64,000 bases of DNA. It comes from CAWBLP01 sp963789495 (GTDB lineage: Bacteria > Pseudomonadota > Alphaproteobacteria > Acetobacterales > Acetobacteraceae). Shown piece after piece: positions 8,414-17,103 of the stretch (positions are counted from its first letter, which is position 1; the number at the start of each line of letters is the position of its first letter). The DNA is taken from positions 76,034-140,033 of the forward strand of contig CAWBLP010000023.1 of the NCBI GenBank assembly GCA_963789495.1, given 5' to 3'. Below the pieces are notes generated by a model. The model was not told the DNA's origin and ran no database searches. It saw only the letters and a list, made by a program, of their open reading frames with translations. Both the position numbers and the translations under genes were made by a program.

Positions 8414-9742
8414 ATGAGCGGGACACGTCACGGCGAACCCATGATGCTGACGGACCGCTACGGCCTTCCCCTCTCCACCACCTCGCCCGCCGCGCGCGAC
8501 GCCTACACGCAGGGTTGTGAGGCGAAGCTTACCATGTATCCCGGCGCGATTGACGCCTTCGATCGCGCCATCGCAGCTGATCCCGCCTTCGCGCTTCCCC
8601 ACGCCGCCCGCGCGCACAGTCTGCTGGAACGCGGCGACACCGCAGCGGCCGGTGAGGCCATCGCCGCGGCCAATGCCCGCGCCACCGGCCAGACCGACCG
8701 CGAAGCCAGCCACATCGCATTCTTCGCCCTGCTGCTGGCTGGCGACACCGAAGCCGCCCTGGTTGCACTGCAAGCCCATCTCGATGCCTGGCCGCGCGAC
8801 GCTATCGTGCTCGGCACCACCGCCTTCACCAACGGCCTCATCGGGAGTTCCGGCCGCGCCGGGCAAAAGCGCACCCTGCTCGCCCTGTTAGACCAGCTTG
8901 CCCCGCATTACGGTGACGATGCGTGGTTCACCGCCCATCACGGCATGGCGCTGTCGGAGAACGGCCAGCACGCCGCGGCGAGGCCGAGAATCGAACGCGC
9001 GCTCGCGCAGAACCCAGCCAACCCGTGGGCGGCGCATGCCAGCGCGCATCTTGCCTATGAGACAGGCGATCCCGGTGCGGCCTGCGCCTTCCTCGCGGAG
9101 TGGCTGACCCGCTATCCCCGCAACGCGCCACTCTTCAGCCATTTGAGCTGGCATCTCGCACTCGCCCATCTCGAGTCTGGGGATGCGGCAGCGGCATCCC
9201 GTCTGTACCGGGAGGCATTCGCGCCCGACGTCCACAGCGGGCCGCCACGTGGCAAGCTGAACGATCCGGTCTCGTTCCTATGGCGTTGGGAGCTGGCGGG
9301 ACATCAGCGCGACCCCGAAGCCTGGCGCGAGATGCAGGCCTTCTCGGCCTGCGCCTTTCCGCGTGTCGGCGCGGCATTCTCCGACATGCACATCGCCTTG
9401 ACGTATTCCGTGACGGGGGACGACACCGCGCTCGCGGCGCGCAATCAGCAGATCGAGGCACTTGCGCGGGACAATCGGTATCCGTCCGGGACCTGTGTGC
9501 CGGCCGTGTCGCGTGGCTTTGCCGCGTTCGAGCGACGGGATTTCGCTGCTGCAATCGACGAGCTGGAGCCGATCGTCGAGCAACTGGAACGTATCGGCGG
9601 CAGCCACGCGCAGCTCGACCTCGTGCGGTTCACCCTGTTGAAGGCCTATCTCGGCGCAAATCGCCCGGATGAGGCGCGCCGGATGCAGAACATGCGACGC
9701 CCCGGCGGCGTCGCCGCCCCGGTTGCCGGGTTGGCACACTGA
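8414..9742 (+). CDS. Tetratricopeptide-repeat protein, 442 aa
   Basis: Soluble all-helical repeat protein rich in Ala. TPR-like units occur at about 43-80, 172-210 and 235-260 and again near the C-terminus (FERRDFAAAIDELEPIVEQL). No signal peptide or membrane segment is seen. Two start choices exist, ATG 8414 and the ATG pair at 8441/8444; neither has a convincing ribosome-binding site, so the longer is given. It is 76 bp after the VOC gene on the same strand. It has the same overall layout as the 551-aa TPR protein upstream (QxCxxK/R-like start, W-rich middle) and could be a distant relative. Role unknown. Confidence 0.75.
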   Translation: MSGTRHGEPMMLTDRYGLPLSTTSPAARDAYTQGCEAKLTMYPGAIDAFDRAIAADPAFALPHAARAHSLLERGDTAAAGEAIAAANARATGQTDREASHIAFFALLLAGDTEAALVALQAHLDAWPRDAIVLGTTAFTNGLIGSSGRAGQKRTLLALLDQLAPHYGDDAWFTAHHGMALSENGQHAAARPRIERALAQNPANPWAAHASAHLAYETGDPGAACAFLAEWLTRYPRNAPLFSHLSWHLALAHLESGDAAAASRLYREAFAPDVHSGPPRGKLNDPVSFLWRWELAGHQRDPEAWREMQAFSACAFPRVGAAFSDMHIALTYSVTGDDTALAARNQQIEALARDNRYPSGTCVPAVSRGFAAFERRDFAAAIDELEPIVEQLERIGGSHAQLDLVRFTLLKAYLGANRPDEARRMQNMRRPGGVAAPVAGLAH

Positions 9743-9798
9743 GCAGACGTTCGCAGTCTGAGCCACGCTTCTCGCTTTGTGGTGGAGCGCGGCAAGTA

Positions 9799-9914
9799 TA
9801 GGGGCGTTGCCTCGAACCCCGCCACCGGGAGACTTTGCCTCCGGGACCTCCAGCAAAGGCTCTGCAATCAATTCGGTTTGGGCGGGGAGGACGCGCTTGC
9901 CCTCCCCGCCCAAA
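9799..9914. repeat. Dispersed GC-rich intergenic repeat, copy A, with 14-bp hairpin
   Basis: Opens with ggcgttgcctcgaacccc and continues through a ctgcaatcaattcggtttg segment; close relatives of both pieces recur at 17.1-17.28 kb, and the opening part also near 53.89 kb. It ends in a perfect inverted repeat, TTTGGGCGGGGAGG (9877-9890) and its complement (9901-9914), around a 10-bp loop. It lies between convergent genes (TPR protein and kynureninase), so the hairpin could end transcription from both sides, but no T-run follows. The rest of the 386-bp gap holds only a short CGGGGC-gaa-GCCCCG hairpin at 10044-10058. Confidence 0.6.
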
Positions 9915-10128
9915 GGGAGTCGGTTCCAAGTCGCCCAGCGTCCGAGCCCGCACCGCTTTGGCAGTAAATTCTACTTAGGGCTGTATTTTTGGGAACTCCT
10001 TTTACACCCGCCGCTCACCACCTCTATTTGCATGACAGGGTTCCGGGGCGAAGCCCCGACGCTTCTCGCATCCCACCGCAAGCACGGATGCGTGGCGCAG
10101 CCCGCGGACCTCTGCTCAGCGGCCCTGG

Positions 10129-11367
10129 CTACGTTACCGCCCGCCGCGCCTGATACTCCGGCGCCCGCCAGGTGTCCTGCGTCATCACGTCGCGCAGCAC
10201 CTCCACCGCGTCCCATACATCAATGTAGCGCAGATAGATCGGCGCGACGCCGAAGCGCAGCACGTCCGGTGCGCGGAAGTCGCCAATCACGCCGCGTTCG
10301 ATCAGCGCCTGCATAATTGCGTAACCGTCGTCATGGGCGAACGACACCTGGCTGCCGCGCCGAGGCTCCTCGCGCGGCGTCAGCAGCCGGAACCCGGCAT
10401 CGCCGCAGAGCTGCTCCACGAGAGCGATGAACAGTGCCGCCAGACGCAGCGACTTTTCGCGCAGTGCGGGCATCGGCGCCTCCAGCATCAGATCGATGCC
10501 GACCTCCAGCGCTGCGAGGCTCAGAATCGGGGGCGTGCCCACGATCGCTCGACTGACCCCCTCGGCCGGCTGGTACTCCGGCGCGAAATCGAACGGCGAC
10601 GCATGGCCGAGCCAGCCGGTCAGCGGCAGGCGCAGGGAGGCTTGCAGGCGCGGTGCCACGTACAGGAAGGCCGGCGCGCCAGGGCCGCCATTGAGATATT
10701 TGTAGCCGCAGCCCACCGCCAGATCGACGTCGTCCGCTGTCAGCGCCAACGGCACCGCACCCACCGAATGCGACAGGTCCCACAGCACAAGTGCGCCTGC
10801 ATCATGCGCGGTGCGCGTCAGGGTCGCCATGTCATGCATCGCGCCGGAGCGGTAGTTCACATGGGTCAGCATCAGCACCGCGACGTTGTGGTCCAGCGCG
10901 GCCAGCGGATCCTCCACCGGACGCAGTTCGTGGCCGCGTTGCAGCAGGGCGGTCAGCCCTTGCGCCATATACAGGTCGGTCGGGAAGTTGCCGCGCTCGG
11001 TCAGGATCACGCGTCGGTCGGGCCGTTGGTCCAAGGCCGCGGCTAGCAGCTTGAACAGGTTTATCGAGGTGGAATCGGCGGCGACCACACTGCCGGCCGG
11101 AGTGCCGATTAGCTGTGCGATCTTGTCGCCCACACGATGGGCCAGGTCGATCCAGCCATGCTCCGTCCAGGCGCGAATGAGCGACTGGCCCCATTCGCGC
11201 TGCACCACCTCGGCGACGCGTTGCGGCGTGGCCTTCGGCAGTGCGCCCAGGGAGTTGCCGTCCAGATACACAACGCCGGCGGGCAGCACGAAGCGGTTCC
11301 GTAACGGCGCCAGACCGTCATCACGGTCCAGCGCCACAAAAGCGGAACGGGTCAGGGGGGCGGCCAT
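10129..11367 (-). CDS. kynU: Kynureninase
   Basis: PLP-dependent hydrolase that cleaves kynurenine to anthranilate and alanine in tryptophan breakdown; cytosolic, fold-type I. The 412-aa length fits the family. The N-terminal VYLDGNSLGALP motif (33-44) and the PLP-lysine segment GCGYKYLNGGPG with Lys223 are diagnostic, and WDLSHSVGA at 196-204 supplies the cofactor aspartate. ATG 11367 gives the normal N-terminus; a longer frame runs back into the neighbouring lipoprotein gene and is rejected. The other tryptophan genes (kynA, kynB) are not here. It is the last of three genes on this strand, 22 bp after the glycine-zipper lipoprotein. Confidence 0.95.
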   Translation of the reverse strand: MAAPLTRSAFVALDRDDGLAPLRNRFVLPAGVVYLDGNSLGALPKATPQRVAEVVQREWGQSLIRAWTEHGWIDLAHRVGDKIAQLIGTPAGSVVAADSTSINLFKLLAAALDQRPDRRVILTERGNFPTDLYMAQGLTALLQRGHELRPVEDPLAALDHNVAVLMLTHVNYRSGAMHDMATLTRTAHDAGALVLWDLSHSVGAVPLALTADDVDLAVGCGYKYLNGGPGAPAFLYVAPRLQASLRLPLTGWLGHASPFDFAPEYQPAEGVSRAIVGTPPILSLAALEVGIDLMLEAPMPALREKSLRLAALFIALVEQLCGDAGFRLLTPREEPRRGSQVSFAHDDGYAIMQALIERGVIGDFRAPDVLRFGVAPIYLRYIDVWDAVEVLRDVMTQDTWRAPEYQARRAVT

Positions 11368-11389
11368 CCCGGCAGAGCGCGCCGCGCGG

Positions 11390-11722
11390 TCAGTAGCGCG
11401 GCTGGTAGTAGCCTGGCGGCGGGGGAGGCTGTTGCTGGTAGTAGCCCGACGGCGGGGGAGGCTGCTGCTGGTAATAGCCGGGCGGCGGCGGGCGGTCCGG
11501 GGTGGTGGCGGCGCCACCCACGGCGCCAACCGCGCCGCCGATCAGGGCACCTGCCGCGGCGCCGCGCCCACCGCCGGCGAGGCCACCGATCGCGGCACCG
11601 GTTCCGGCGCCCAGCAGCCCACCGCCAACTGCGCGTTGACCCGGGCTGTATGGGTCCGTGCAGGCGGACAGGGCCAGCGCCATGCCCAGAGCCAGGGCGC
11701 AGGGGGCAATAAAACGTTGCAT
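11390..11722 (-). CDS. Glycine-zipper lipoprotein with Pro/Tyr/Gln repeats
   Basis: 110-aa envelope protein. A signal peptide ends in the lipobox LSAC with Cys21 as the lipidated residue. Residues 33-72 form a glycine-zipper (GGGLLGAGTGAAIGGLAGGG and on), a membrane-active motif like that of Rick_17kDa/OsmB-type proteins. The tail has three repeats of the type PPPPGYYQQQ. The neighbour upstream on the same strand, 38 bp away, is also secreted and has PPP/YY repeats. Probably an outer-membrane lipoprotein; the role of the Pro/Tyr tail is unknown. Confidence 0.8.
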   Translation of the reverse strand: MQRFIAPCALALGMALALSACTDPYSPGQRAVGGGLLGAGTGAAIGGLAGGGRGAAAGALIGGAVGAVGGAATTPDRPPPPGYYQQQPPPPSGYYQQQPPPPPGYYQPRY

Positions 11723-11760
11723 GAATCGGTTTCCCTCATTGGTGGGCGGCGAAGCGTCGC

Positions 11761-12039
11761 CTAGCGGATAGTCAGGCCGAACGACACGCCAGGTGTATAG
11801 TAGGGAGGCGGTGGTGCGTAATATGCCGGTGGCGGCGCGTAAACCATGGGCGGCGGCGCGTAATAGTACGGGCGCGGCGCAACCACGACAGCCGGCGGCC
11901 CCCAGGGGCGATACCAGCCATGATGGCGCCCGTTCCAGCCGTGGTGATGCCAGTCGGCCTTCGCGGGAGTGGCGATCGTCAACGTTCCCAGCGCTGCGGC
12001 GAGGGCGAAGCCGGTTGATGTCGCTCGAACCGAAGCCAT
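11761..12039 (-). CDS. Small secreted His/Tyr/Pro-rich protein
   Basis: 92-aa protein with a signal peptide cleaved after ATPAKA (around residue 26). The mature part begins with a His/Trp-rich stretch (DWHHHGWNGRHHGWYRPWG) and continues with YYYAPPP, VYAPPP, YYAPPPP repeats. ATG 12039 has AGAGGAGA in place upstream, which decides against the long open frame that continues to 12279. Such proteins are common in acid-tolerant alphaproteobacteria and may bind metals or peptidoglycan; that is inference. It is followed on the same strand by the glycine-zipper lipoprotein. Confidence 0.72.
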   Translation of the reverse strand: MASVRATSTGFALAAALGTLTIATPAKADWHHHGWNGRHHGWYRPWGPPAVVVAPRPYYYAPPPMVYAPPPAYYAPPPPYYTPGVSFGLTIR

Positions 12040-12680
12040 GTCACGTCTCCTCTGTAGCGACGGATAGCACAGCATGGGATCGTGGCACTCACGCGGCAAC
12101 GAATGGTCACTATATCGCGATCCATTCTGGATAGCGATCACTGCGCCTATTGTAACAACTGGCCGGCTTATTCCGGACCCGACGTAGCCAGACCAGCGGG
12201 GAACCGGCCGACGAGCTGCGGAGAAGCAGGGATTCGCAACAGGTCCCACCGAGCAACGCTGTGGGGTGGCAGCCTGCAACCGCCGGGCGTTGCCGCCACG
12301 CTTATTCTAGTGCCCGGGTCATGTGTGAATGGCCCCCGCTGTGCGAGGGTTTATTTGCGTGCTGGAGCGAACGGCCTGTTGCGGTCATGTGTCCGGCCTG
12401 TTGGTGCGGCACGCAGCCGCAGGCCCTGATGGGAACCGTGGATCGAGGCCTGATCAAGCCCACGGGGTCGCCCACGGGGTCGCGTTGCCCCAAAACCCGG
12501 GACAGGGTGCCCTCGATCTGTCGGCTGACCGACACTGCCATCACGCTGCTTCACCCTCGCAAGCTCGATCCGTCCGTCAGTGGTGCCGAAGCGTCTGACG
12601 TCGCGACTGTTTCTTGGTTCGACCGCATGGAGCCGTTTCTTCGTCCCGGCCTGACCTCTCGCAGGCAGCGCGCGCAGACG

Positions 12681-12731
12681 CGGTCAAGGATGGCCGAAGG
12701 CCACCGCCGCAGGCGGCGCGCAGCGTCCTTG
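12681..12731. ncRNA. Candidate structured RNA in the IS110 flank
   Basis: GTCAAGGA (12681-12688) pairs with TCCTTGAC (12724-12731) as a closing stem. Inside lie GGCC-gaa-GGCC and CCGCC-gca-GGCGG hairpins, making a multi-branched fold. IS110 and IS1111 elements are known to encode a bridge RNA in their non-coding ends, placed after the recombinase gene in the IS1111 group. This stretch is a candidate for part of that RNA; the assignment is inference. Confidence 0.35.
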
Positions 12732-12779
12732 ACGGCGGCGAGCACACTGGCAGGCTCGACCAGGTCGGGGCCAGCGTGC

Positions 12780-13799
12780 TCACGCCGCCGCCGGCTTTGC
12801 CCGATACGCTTCCTGCCGCATCATCAGCGCCCAGCCGATGCGTGCCATCTTGTTGGCCAGTGCCACCGCCGCGAGCAAGCGCGGCTTGCTGGCCAGCAGC
12901 CGGGCAATCCAGGGGCCCTGCTGCGCCTGCCTGGTATTCAGCACCGACTGCGCACCGTTCACCAGCAGCCGGCGCAGATAGCCGTTGCCGCGCTTGCTGA
13001 TCTTACCCAGGTGTATCTTGCCGCCGGTGCCCTCGAGCCGCGGCGTGAGGCCGAGCGAGGCCGCAAAGTGTCGTCCACTGCTGAAAGCTGCGGGATTGAT
13101 CACCAGTGCCGCCATGGCGGAGGCCAGGATCGGACCGTAGCCCGGTGCGGTAATCAGGTGCCGGCAATTCGCAGTGTCGCGGCCCCAGGCGACGATCCGC
13201 TTCTCCGCCGCGGCCATTTTCAGTTCCAGTGCGCGCAGCATGTCGGCCGCCGGCTGCAACGCCTCGCGTGCCAGGCTGGGGAGCCGCGTGTCCGACGGGT
13301 CGCCGAGCACCGCCAGCAGCGTGCCAACGTGCTGCGTGCCCGGCGGGACGACGATGCCGAATTCCGCCAGCATGCCACGCAGGTGGTTGATCCACATGGT
13401 GCGCCGCTTGACCAGCATCTCACGCACCTTATGCAGGACGGTCGCCGCCTGCTGCGTCTCGGTCTTGATGTCCACGAAACGCATCGAAGGCCGGCCGACG
13501 GCCTCGCAGATCGCTGCCGCGTCCGCCGGGTCGTTGCTGTGCCGCCGGACATAGGCTTTGGCATAGTGCGGTGGGATCAGCCGCACGTCGTGGCCCAGCT
13601 TGCACAGCTCGCGGGCCCAATAGTGTGCCGTCGCACACGCCTCCATGCCGACCAGGCACGGCGGCAGCTTGGCGAAGAACGCCAGCACCTTGGTTCGACG
13701 CAGGCTGCGACGCAGCGTCACCGTCTCGCGCGCATCGACGCCGTGCAGTTCGAACACCGTCTTGGCCAGGTCCAGGCCGATCCTGCTAACCTCTGTCAT
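12780..13799 (-). CDS. IS110-family transposase (DEDD recombinase)
   Basis: 339-aa recombinase. The N-terminal RuvC-like domain shows GLDLAK near residue 8, LVGMEACATAHYW near 50 and the NDPADAAAICEA segment near 90 with the DEDD acidic residues. The C-terminal transposase_20 domain shows the LITAPGYGPILASAMAA and SLGLTPRLEGTGGK motifs with a following LGKISKRGNGYLRRLL block and the catalytic Ser region. Start ATG 13799 has GGAGA upstream; the open frame to 13952 has no support. Full length and undisrupted, so potentially active. IS110 enzymes are guided by a bridge RNA made from the element's own non-coding end. Confidence 0.92.
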   Translation of the reverse strand: MTEVSRIGLDLAKTVFELHGVDARETVTLRRSLRRTKVLAFFAKLPPCLVGMEACATAHYWARELCKLGHDVRLIPPHYAKAYVRRHSNDPADAAAICEAVGRPSMRFVDIKTETQQAATVLHKVREMLVKRRTMWINHLRGMLAEFGIVVPPGTQHVGTLLAVLGDPSDTRLPSLAREALQPAADMLRALELKMAAAEKRIVAWGRDTANCRHLITAPGYGPILASAMAALVINPAAFSSGRHFAASLGLTPRLEGTGGKIHLGKISKRGNGYLRRLLVNGAQSVLNTRQAQQGPWIARLLASKPRLLAAVALANKMARIGWALMMRQEAYRAKPAAA

Positions 13800-13955
13800 G
13801 GATGGTCTCCTTCCGTTGGACAACACAACAGCCCAACTTTGGCACGCAGATGCCGTACGGGGGCCATCCACCCCATCAGGCCCGGCCATGGAGTGCCGCA
13901 TCCCGCCACAAGCGTCGCTCGGGACAGGCGCGGATCGGGATAGGCGGCGCACCCC

Positions 13956-14654
13956 CTACGCTAGGCTGCCGTCCGACAGTGAGTTGATCTTCTGCGTGAG
14001 GCTCGACATCAGGGCCGGCACCCCGCCGTTGGTCAGCAGATGCCGAAAATCCGAGCGCTGCACCGCAACCCGGCTGATCGAGCCGTCTGCCAGCACATCT
14101 ACCACTTTCCAGCCCGACGCCCGCTGCTGCATGACGTAGTCCAGTTTGGTGGGGGAGCCGCTGCTCGGCACGATCTGGGTCGGTATGATGACCACGTTGC
14201 CAACAAGCCGCAGATCCGAGGACATCTCGAAGCGCTGACCGTTCCAGCTATCGAAATTCGCCACCCAACTCGCGACGGTGTAGCGACGGAAGGTCTGCAG
14301 CAGCGCAGTCCGCAGGTCGGCGGACAGACTTGACCAGCGCGGACCAATGGAATTCTGCAGGATCGTCTGCAGGTCGAATGCCTTGTCCACCGCGCTCGCC
14401 AGCGTCTCGAAGCGCTCCTTGAAAGGCGCCTGCTTGCCCGACTTCATGATCTGGAGCAGCGCGGCCTCGAAAGTCTGCACCGTGTCGACGGCGTCCCGGG
14501 CGGTCGCTGTCTGCGCCTGCGCTGTCTCGCCCTGGCTCGCGGTCTGAGCATGTATTGGCTGGACGATACCTAACGCGGCCAGGCTCAGCAGGCTGGCCAG
14601 GATCATCCGACGGTGGAGGCCGGGGCTGCCCGGGCCGATGATCACATCTTGCAT
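13956..14654 (-). CDS. MlaC/Ttg2D-like periplasmic phospholipid-binding protein
   Basis: 232-aa secreted protein. A twin-arginine-like start LHRRMILASLLSLAALG precedes a signal cleavage near IHAQ. The mature domain has the MlaC pattern: FKERFETLASAVDKAFDLQTI, an LRTALLQTFRRYTVASWVANF helix, then a beta-rich half ending SDFRHLLTNGGVPALMSSL. MlaC carries phospholipids across the periplasm in the Mla pathway. ATG 14654 is chosen because GAGGAAG is correctly spaced; upstream ATGs are not. No mlaDEF or mlaA genes are adjacent, so this is a stand-alone copy, perhaps linked to hopanoid or toluene-tolerance-like transport. It ends 156 bp before the IS110 transposase start. Confidence 0.8.
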   Translation of the reverse strand: MQDVIIGPGSPGLHRRMILASLLSLAALGIVQPIHAQTASQGETAQAQTATARDAVDTVQTFEAALLQIMKSGKQAPFKERFETLASAVDKAFDLQTILQNSIGPRWSSLSADLRTALLQTFRRYTVASWVANFDSWNGQRFEMSSDLRLVGNVVIIPTQIVPSSGSPTKLDYVMQQRASGWKVVDVLADGSISRVAVQRSDFRHLLTNGGVPALMSSLTQKINSLSDGSLA

Positions 14655-15174
14655 CCTCTGCTTCCTCAGCGACATAGCGGTCTTCGGCATCCGCGTCGGC
14701 GGGTCGCCGATCGGGTATCCTTCAGCAACAACGTTCAAAGCGCCAACTGGATCACAACCAGCCACGATATGAATGGCCTCGCGGCGGGGAGGGGTGCCAC
14801 GCGCCTTGCGGTAAAGATGGGATCGGGTGTCGTCCGATAAATGACCAAACCCGGCATGGATTATATGCGTGCCGCACATCAGGCGCCTGGCGGATCAAGA
14901 ACCATGTAGACACCTTCCGTCATCGCCGCGGATTGGCATCCGCGCGTCTCGCGCTGCCGCGCGGAGCGAGCGATGGAGGCCGAAATTCGCTCCGCAACGT
15001 GCCGCCGCAATCGGCCCCGCGGTCAGGGTCAAGCCGCCAAGTCTACGCTTCAGCGGGCGGGTCTTGGCCTTAGGCTACGTGTCGGCCGGCCTGACGGAAG
15101 GTTCGGCGCGCGCCTCGATCAATCCGGCGAGCTCGCCGGGGCGAAATGAATGGATTCGGCCCGCTTTCGAGCCC
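14655..15174. other. Intergenic region, no gene seen
   Basis: A 520-bp gap between the MlaC-like gene, transcribed to the left, and the end of the PhyH-type gene. Open frames on the plus strand are compositionally shadows. A perfect 7-bp hairpin, CGCGGAT-tggc-ATCCGCG, is at 14927-14944, without a T-run. Promoter elements for the MlaC gene should lie near 14660-14760 but I cannot pick them out. Confidence 0.35.
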
Positions 15175-16011
15175 TCAGGCCCGCATCGCCCGGCCGGTGT
15201 CGCGCATCAGGATCTGGGCATGCGCCCCGGTGACCGCAGCATGATGCGCCAGCGCGGCCGGCGATAAATCGGCGTCCGGCACCTGCTCGGGATCGAAATG
15301 CCCGTAGCGGTCGGTTCCGCGCACCAGGGTCGCACTGTCATGTGTGCCGGCCACCTGCCGCACCTGGGTGGAAATATAACGGATGGCGAAGCCGATCCGC
15401 CTGGTGTCCGAGGGGTTCGGGTCGGAGCCGTGGATCAGCCGCACGTGGTGCAGCGACATCTCGCCGGCGGCGAGTTCCAGCATCACTGCCTGGCGATCGT
15501 CGACCTCCACCATGATCTCCTGCCCGCGGCTAAGCAGGTTCTCCGGGCGGAAGGTATCGCGATGCGGCACCTGCTCCATCCGGTGGGTGCCGGGCACCAC
15601 CCGCATGGCGCCGTTCGCCGCGGTGCTGTCGGTAAAGGCAATCCAGGCGGTGACCACATCTGCAGGGTCAAGGCCCCAATAGGTGGAATCCTGGTGCCAC
15701 GAAACGAAGCCGGGATTGCGCTTCTCCTTGATGAAGAAGCTGCTGCCCCAGCACAGGATGTCGGGACCGATAATGTCCTCCACCGGGTCGAGGATGCCGG
15801 GGTGGCGGATCAGTTCGTTCAGCCAGGTGAACAGCAGGTGTGATTTGTGCCGCAGCTTACCCGCCAGCGGACCCGCGTCGCCCTCGAACGATTCCAGTCG
15901 GCGGCGCAAGATGTCGGCCTCGTCACTGGCGAGCGCACGCACCGGCGCGTAATACCCAAGCTCTTGATACTGCCGCAGCGCGGCCTCGGTCAGCGCTTTC
16001 ATGGATGTCAT
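15175..16011 (-). CDS. Phytanoyl-CoA dioxygenase (PhyH) family protein
   Basis: 278-aa non-haem iron, 2-oxoglutarate-dependent dioxygenase. The iron motif HxD is in SWHQDSTYWGL (His109, Asp111), and the distal His lies in SLHHVRLIHGSDPN, followed by the 2-oxoglutarate Arg in RRIGFAIRY. These residues match PhyH/EctD-like enzymes that hydroxylate small or lipid substrates. The start is either ATG 16011 (GGAGGG close by) or ATG 16002; both give the same domain. No neighbouring gene points to a substrate. It is divergent from the DUF218 gene. Confidence 0.88.
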   Translation of the reverse strand: MTSMKALTEAALRQYQELGYYAPVRALASDEADILRRRLESFEGDAGPLAGKLRHKSHLLFTWLNELIRHPGILDPVEDIIGPDILCWGSSFFIKEKRNPGFVSWHQDSTYWGLDPADVVTAWIAFTDSTAANGAMRVVPGTHRMEQVPHRDTFRPENLLSRGQEIMVEVDDRQAVMLELAAGEMSLHHVRLIHGSDPNPSDTRRIGFAIRYISTQVRQVAGTHDSATLVRGTDRYGHFDPEQVPDADLSPAALAHHAAVTGAHAQILMRDTGRAMRA

Positions 16012-16051
16012 GCCCTCCCACCACAGCCAGCGTGGAAACCGAGCGCGGTCG

Positions 16052-16582
16052 ATGTCAAGCGCGCGTCAGCCTGTCGCCAGGCCAGACGCGGTGATCGTGA
16101 TCTTCGGCGCCGCGGTCCGGCCGGACGGATCGCCAAGCCCGATCCTGCGGGCGCGGGTGGAGGCCGCCGCGCGGTTCGGGGCCACGCACGCCGCACCGCT
16201 GTTCCTGCCCACTGGCGCGCGGGGACGCCATGGCCCGTCCGAGGCCTCGGTCATGGCAGCCGTGCTGCGGGACCTCGGCGTGCCGGCGGCACGCATCCTC
16301 CTGGAGGAGGCCGGCACCGATACGCTGTCCTCGGTTCGCGCGGTCGCCAAGCTGCTGCGGCAGCGGCGACTGGTGGTGCCGGTGCATGCCGCAAGCAGCG
16401 GTTTCCACCTGCCGCGCTGCGTGCTGCTGCTGCGCCTGGCGGGGATTCCGGCGCGTTCCTGTCCGCCGCCGCCCGCTCCCAGTCGTTGGTGGCAACGGCT
16501 GTACTGGCGGCTGCGTGAGGTGCCCGCCTTGCCCTATGACGCCGCTCTGCTGCTGAGCTTGCGCCTGGTCCGGCGGTGGTGA
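16052..16582 (+). CDS. YdcF-like DUF218 protein
   Basis: 176-aa protein with the DUF218/SanA-YdcF Rossmann-like layout: an N-terminal strand AVIVIFGAAVRPDGSPS, FLPTGARGRHGPSEASVM, then ILLEEAGTDTLSSVRAVAKLL with the conserved glutamate and Ser/Thr-N region, and a histidine in ASSGFHLPRCVLLL. Related E. coli proteins act in envelope barrier function or bind S-adenosylmethionine, but the exact role is open. No signal peptide. ATG 16052 has a weak ribosome-binding site; an earlier in-frame ATG at 16001 overlaps the PhyH start. Confidence 0.8.
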   Translation: MSSARQPVARPDAVIVIFGAAVRPDGSPSPILRARVEAAARFGATHAAPLFLPTGARGRHGPSEASVMAAVLRDLGVPAARILLEEAGTDTLSSVRAVAKLLRQRRLVVPVHAASSGFHLPRCVLLLRLAGIPARSCPPPPAPSRWWQRLYWRLREVPALPYDAALLLSLRLVRRW

Positions 16583-16612
16583 ACGCTCAGGCGTCACCAA
16601 GGGGGATTTGTC

Positions 16613-17092
16613 ATGGCCGAGACCGCCCGCCCTGTCGCAATTGCCGCCGCCGACGCGCCGCCCCGCGCCCGCGCATCCGGCTATCCCGCCGACCTGCTGG
16701 CGCGCGTCGCCGAACGCGAGAAGCGCCCGTTGGGCGACCTGTTCGGGCTGAGCGTGTTCGGCGTGAACCTGACACGGCTGGCGCCAGGGGCCTGGTCCGC
16801 CCTGCACCATCAGCACAGCCGGCAGGACGAGTTCGTCTACGTGCTGCAAGGCACGCCGGTGCTGGTCACCGAGTTCGGCGAAACCGAGCTGGCCCCCGGC
16901 ATGTGTGCCGGTTTCGCCGCCGGCGGATCGCCGCACCATCTGGAGAACCGCACGCAGTCCGACGTGCTGATCCTCGAAGTGGGCGATCGTGGCGCCGGCG
17001 ACGCCGTGTTCTACCCCAATGACGACCTGCAAGCCGTGATGGGGCCGGACGGCAAGTGGCGCTACAGGCGCAAGGACGGATCGCCACTCTGA
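16613..17092 (+). CDS. Cupin domain protein
   Basis: 159-aa single-cupin protein. Cupin motif 1 is seen as HHQHSRQDEFVYVLQGTPVLV (residues 64-84) with His ligands and Glu73, and motif 2 as GGSPHHLENRTQSDVLILEVG with His107/His108. The fold is that of small cupins such as phosphomannose-isomerase-like or XRE-linked proteins, but there is no DNA-binding domain. Start ATG 16613 follows aaggggga. It is 30 bp after the DUF218 gene and may be co-transcribed with it. Substrate unknown. Confidence 0.87.
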   Translation: MAETARPVAIAAADAPPRARASGYPADLLARVAEREKRPLGDLFGLSVFGVNLTRLAPGAWSALHHQHSRQDEFVYVLQGTPVLVTEFGETELAPGMCAGFAAGGSPHHLENRTQSDVLILEVGDRGAGDAVFYPNDDLQAVMGPDGKWRYRRKDGSPL

Positions 17093-17103
17093 CCTGGTGT
17101 CGA

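Larger units (their letters stand above)
12300..13955 (-). mobile_element. IS110-family insertion sequence, boundaries approximate
   Basis: An intact DEDD transposase is flanked by about 480 bp of non-coding DNA on its 3' side and about 155 bp on its 5' side. IS110 elements lack terminal inverted repeats and target duplications, so exact ends cannot be read off. Limits here are the ends of the flanking genes and a change in character near 12300. The 3' flank contains a clearly structured stretch at 12681-12731 and paired copies of gtcatgtgt near 12318 and 12384. Confidence 0.6.

Noticed and set aside
12261..13943. 560-aa plus-strand frame over the IS110 element
   Set aside because: Antisense to the transposase with low-complexity composition; no domain.
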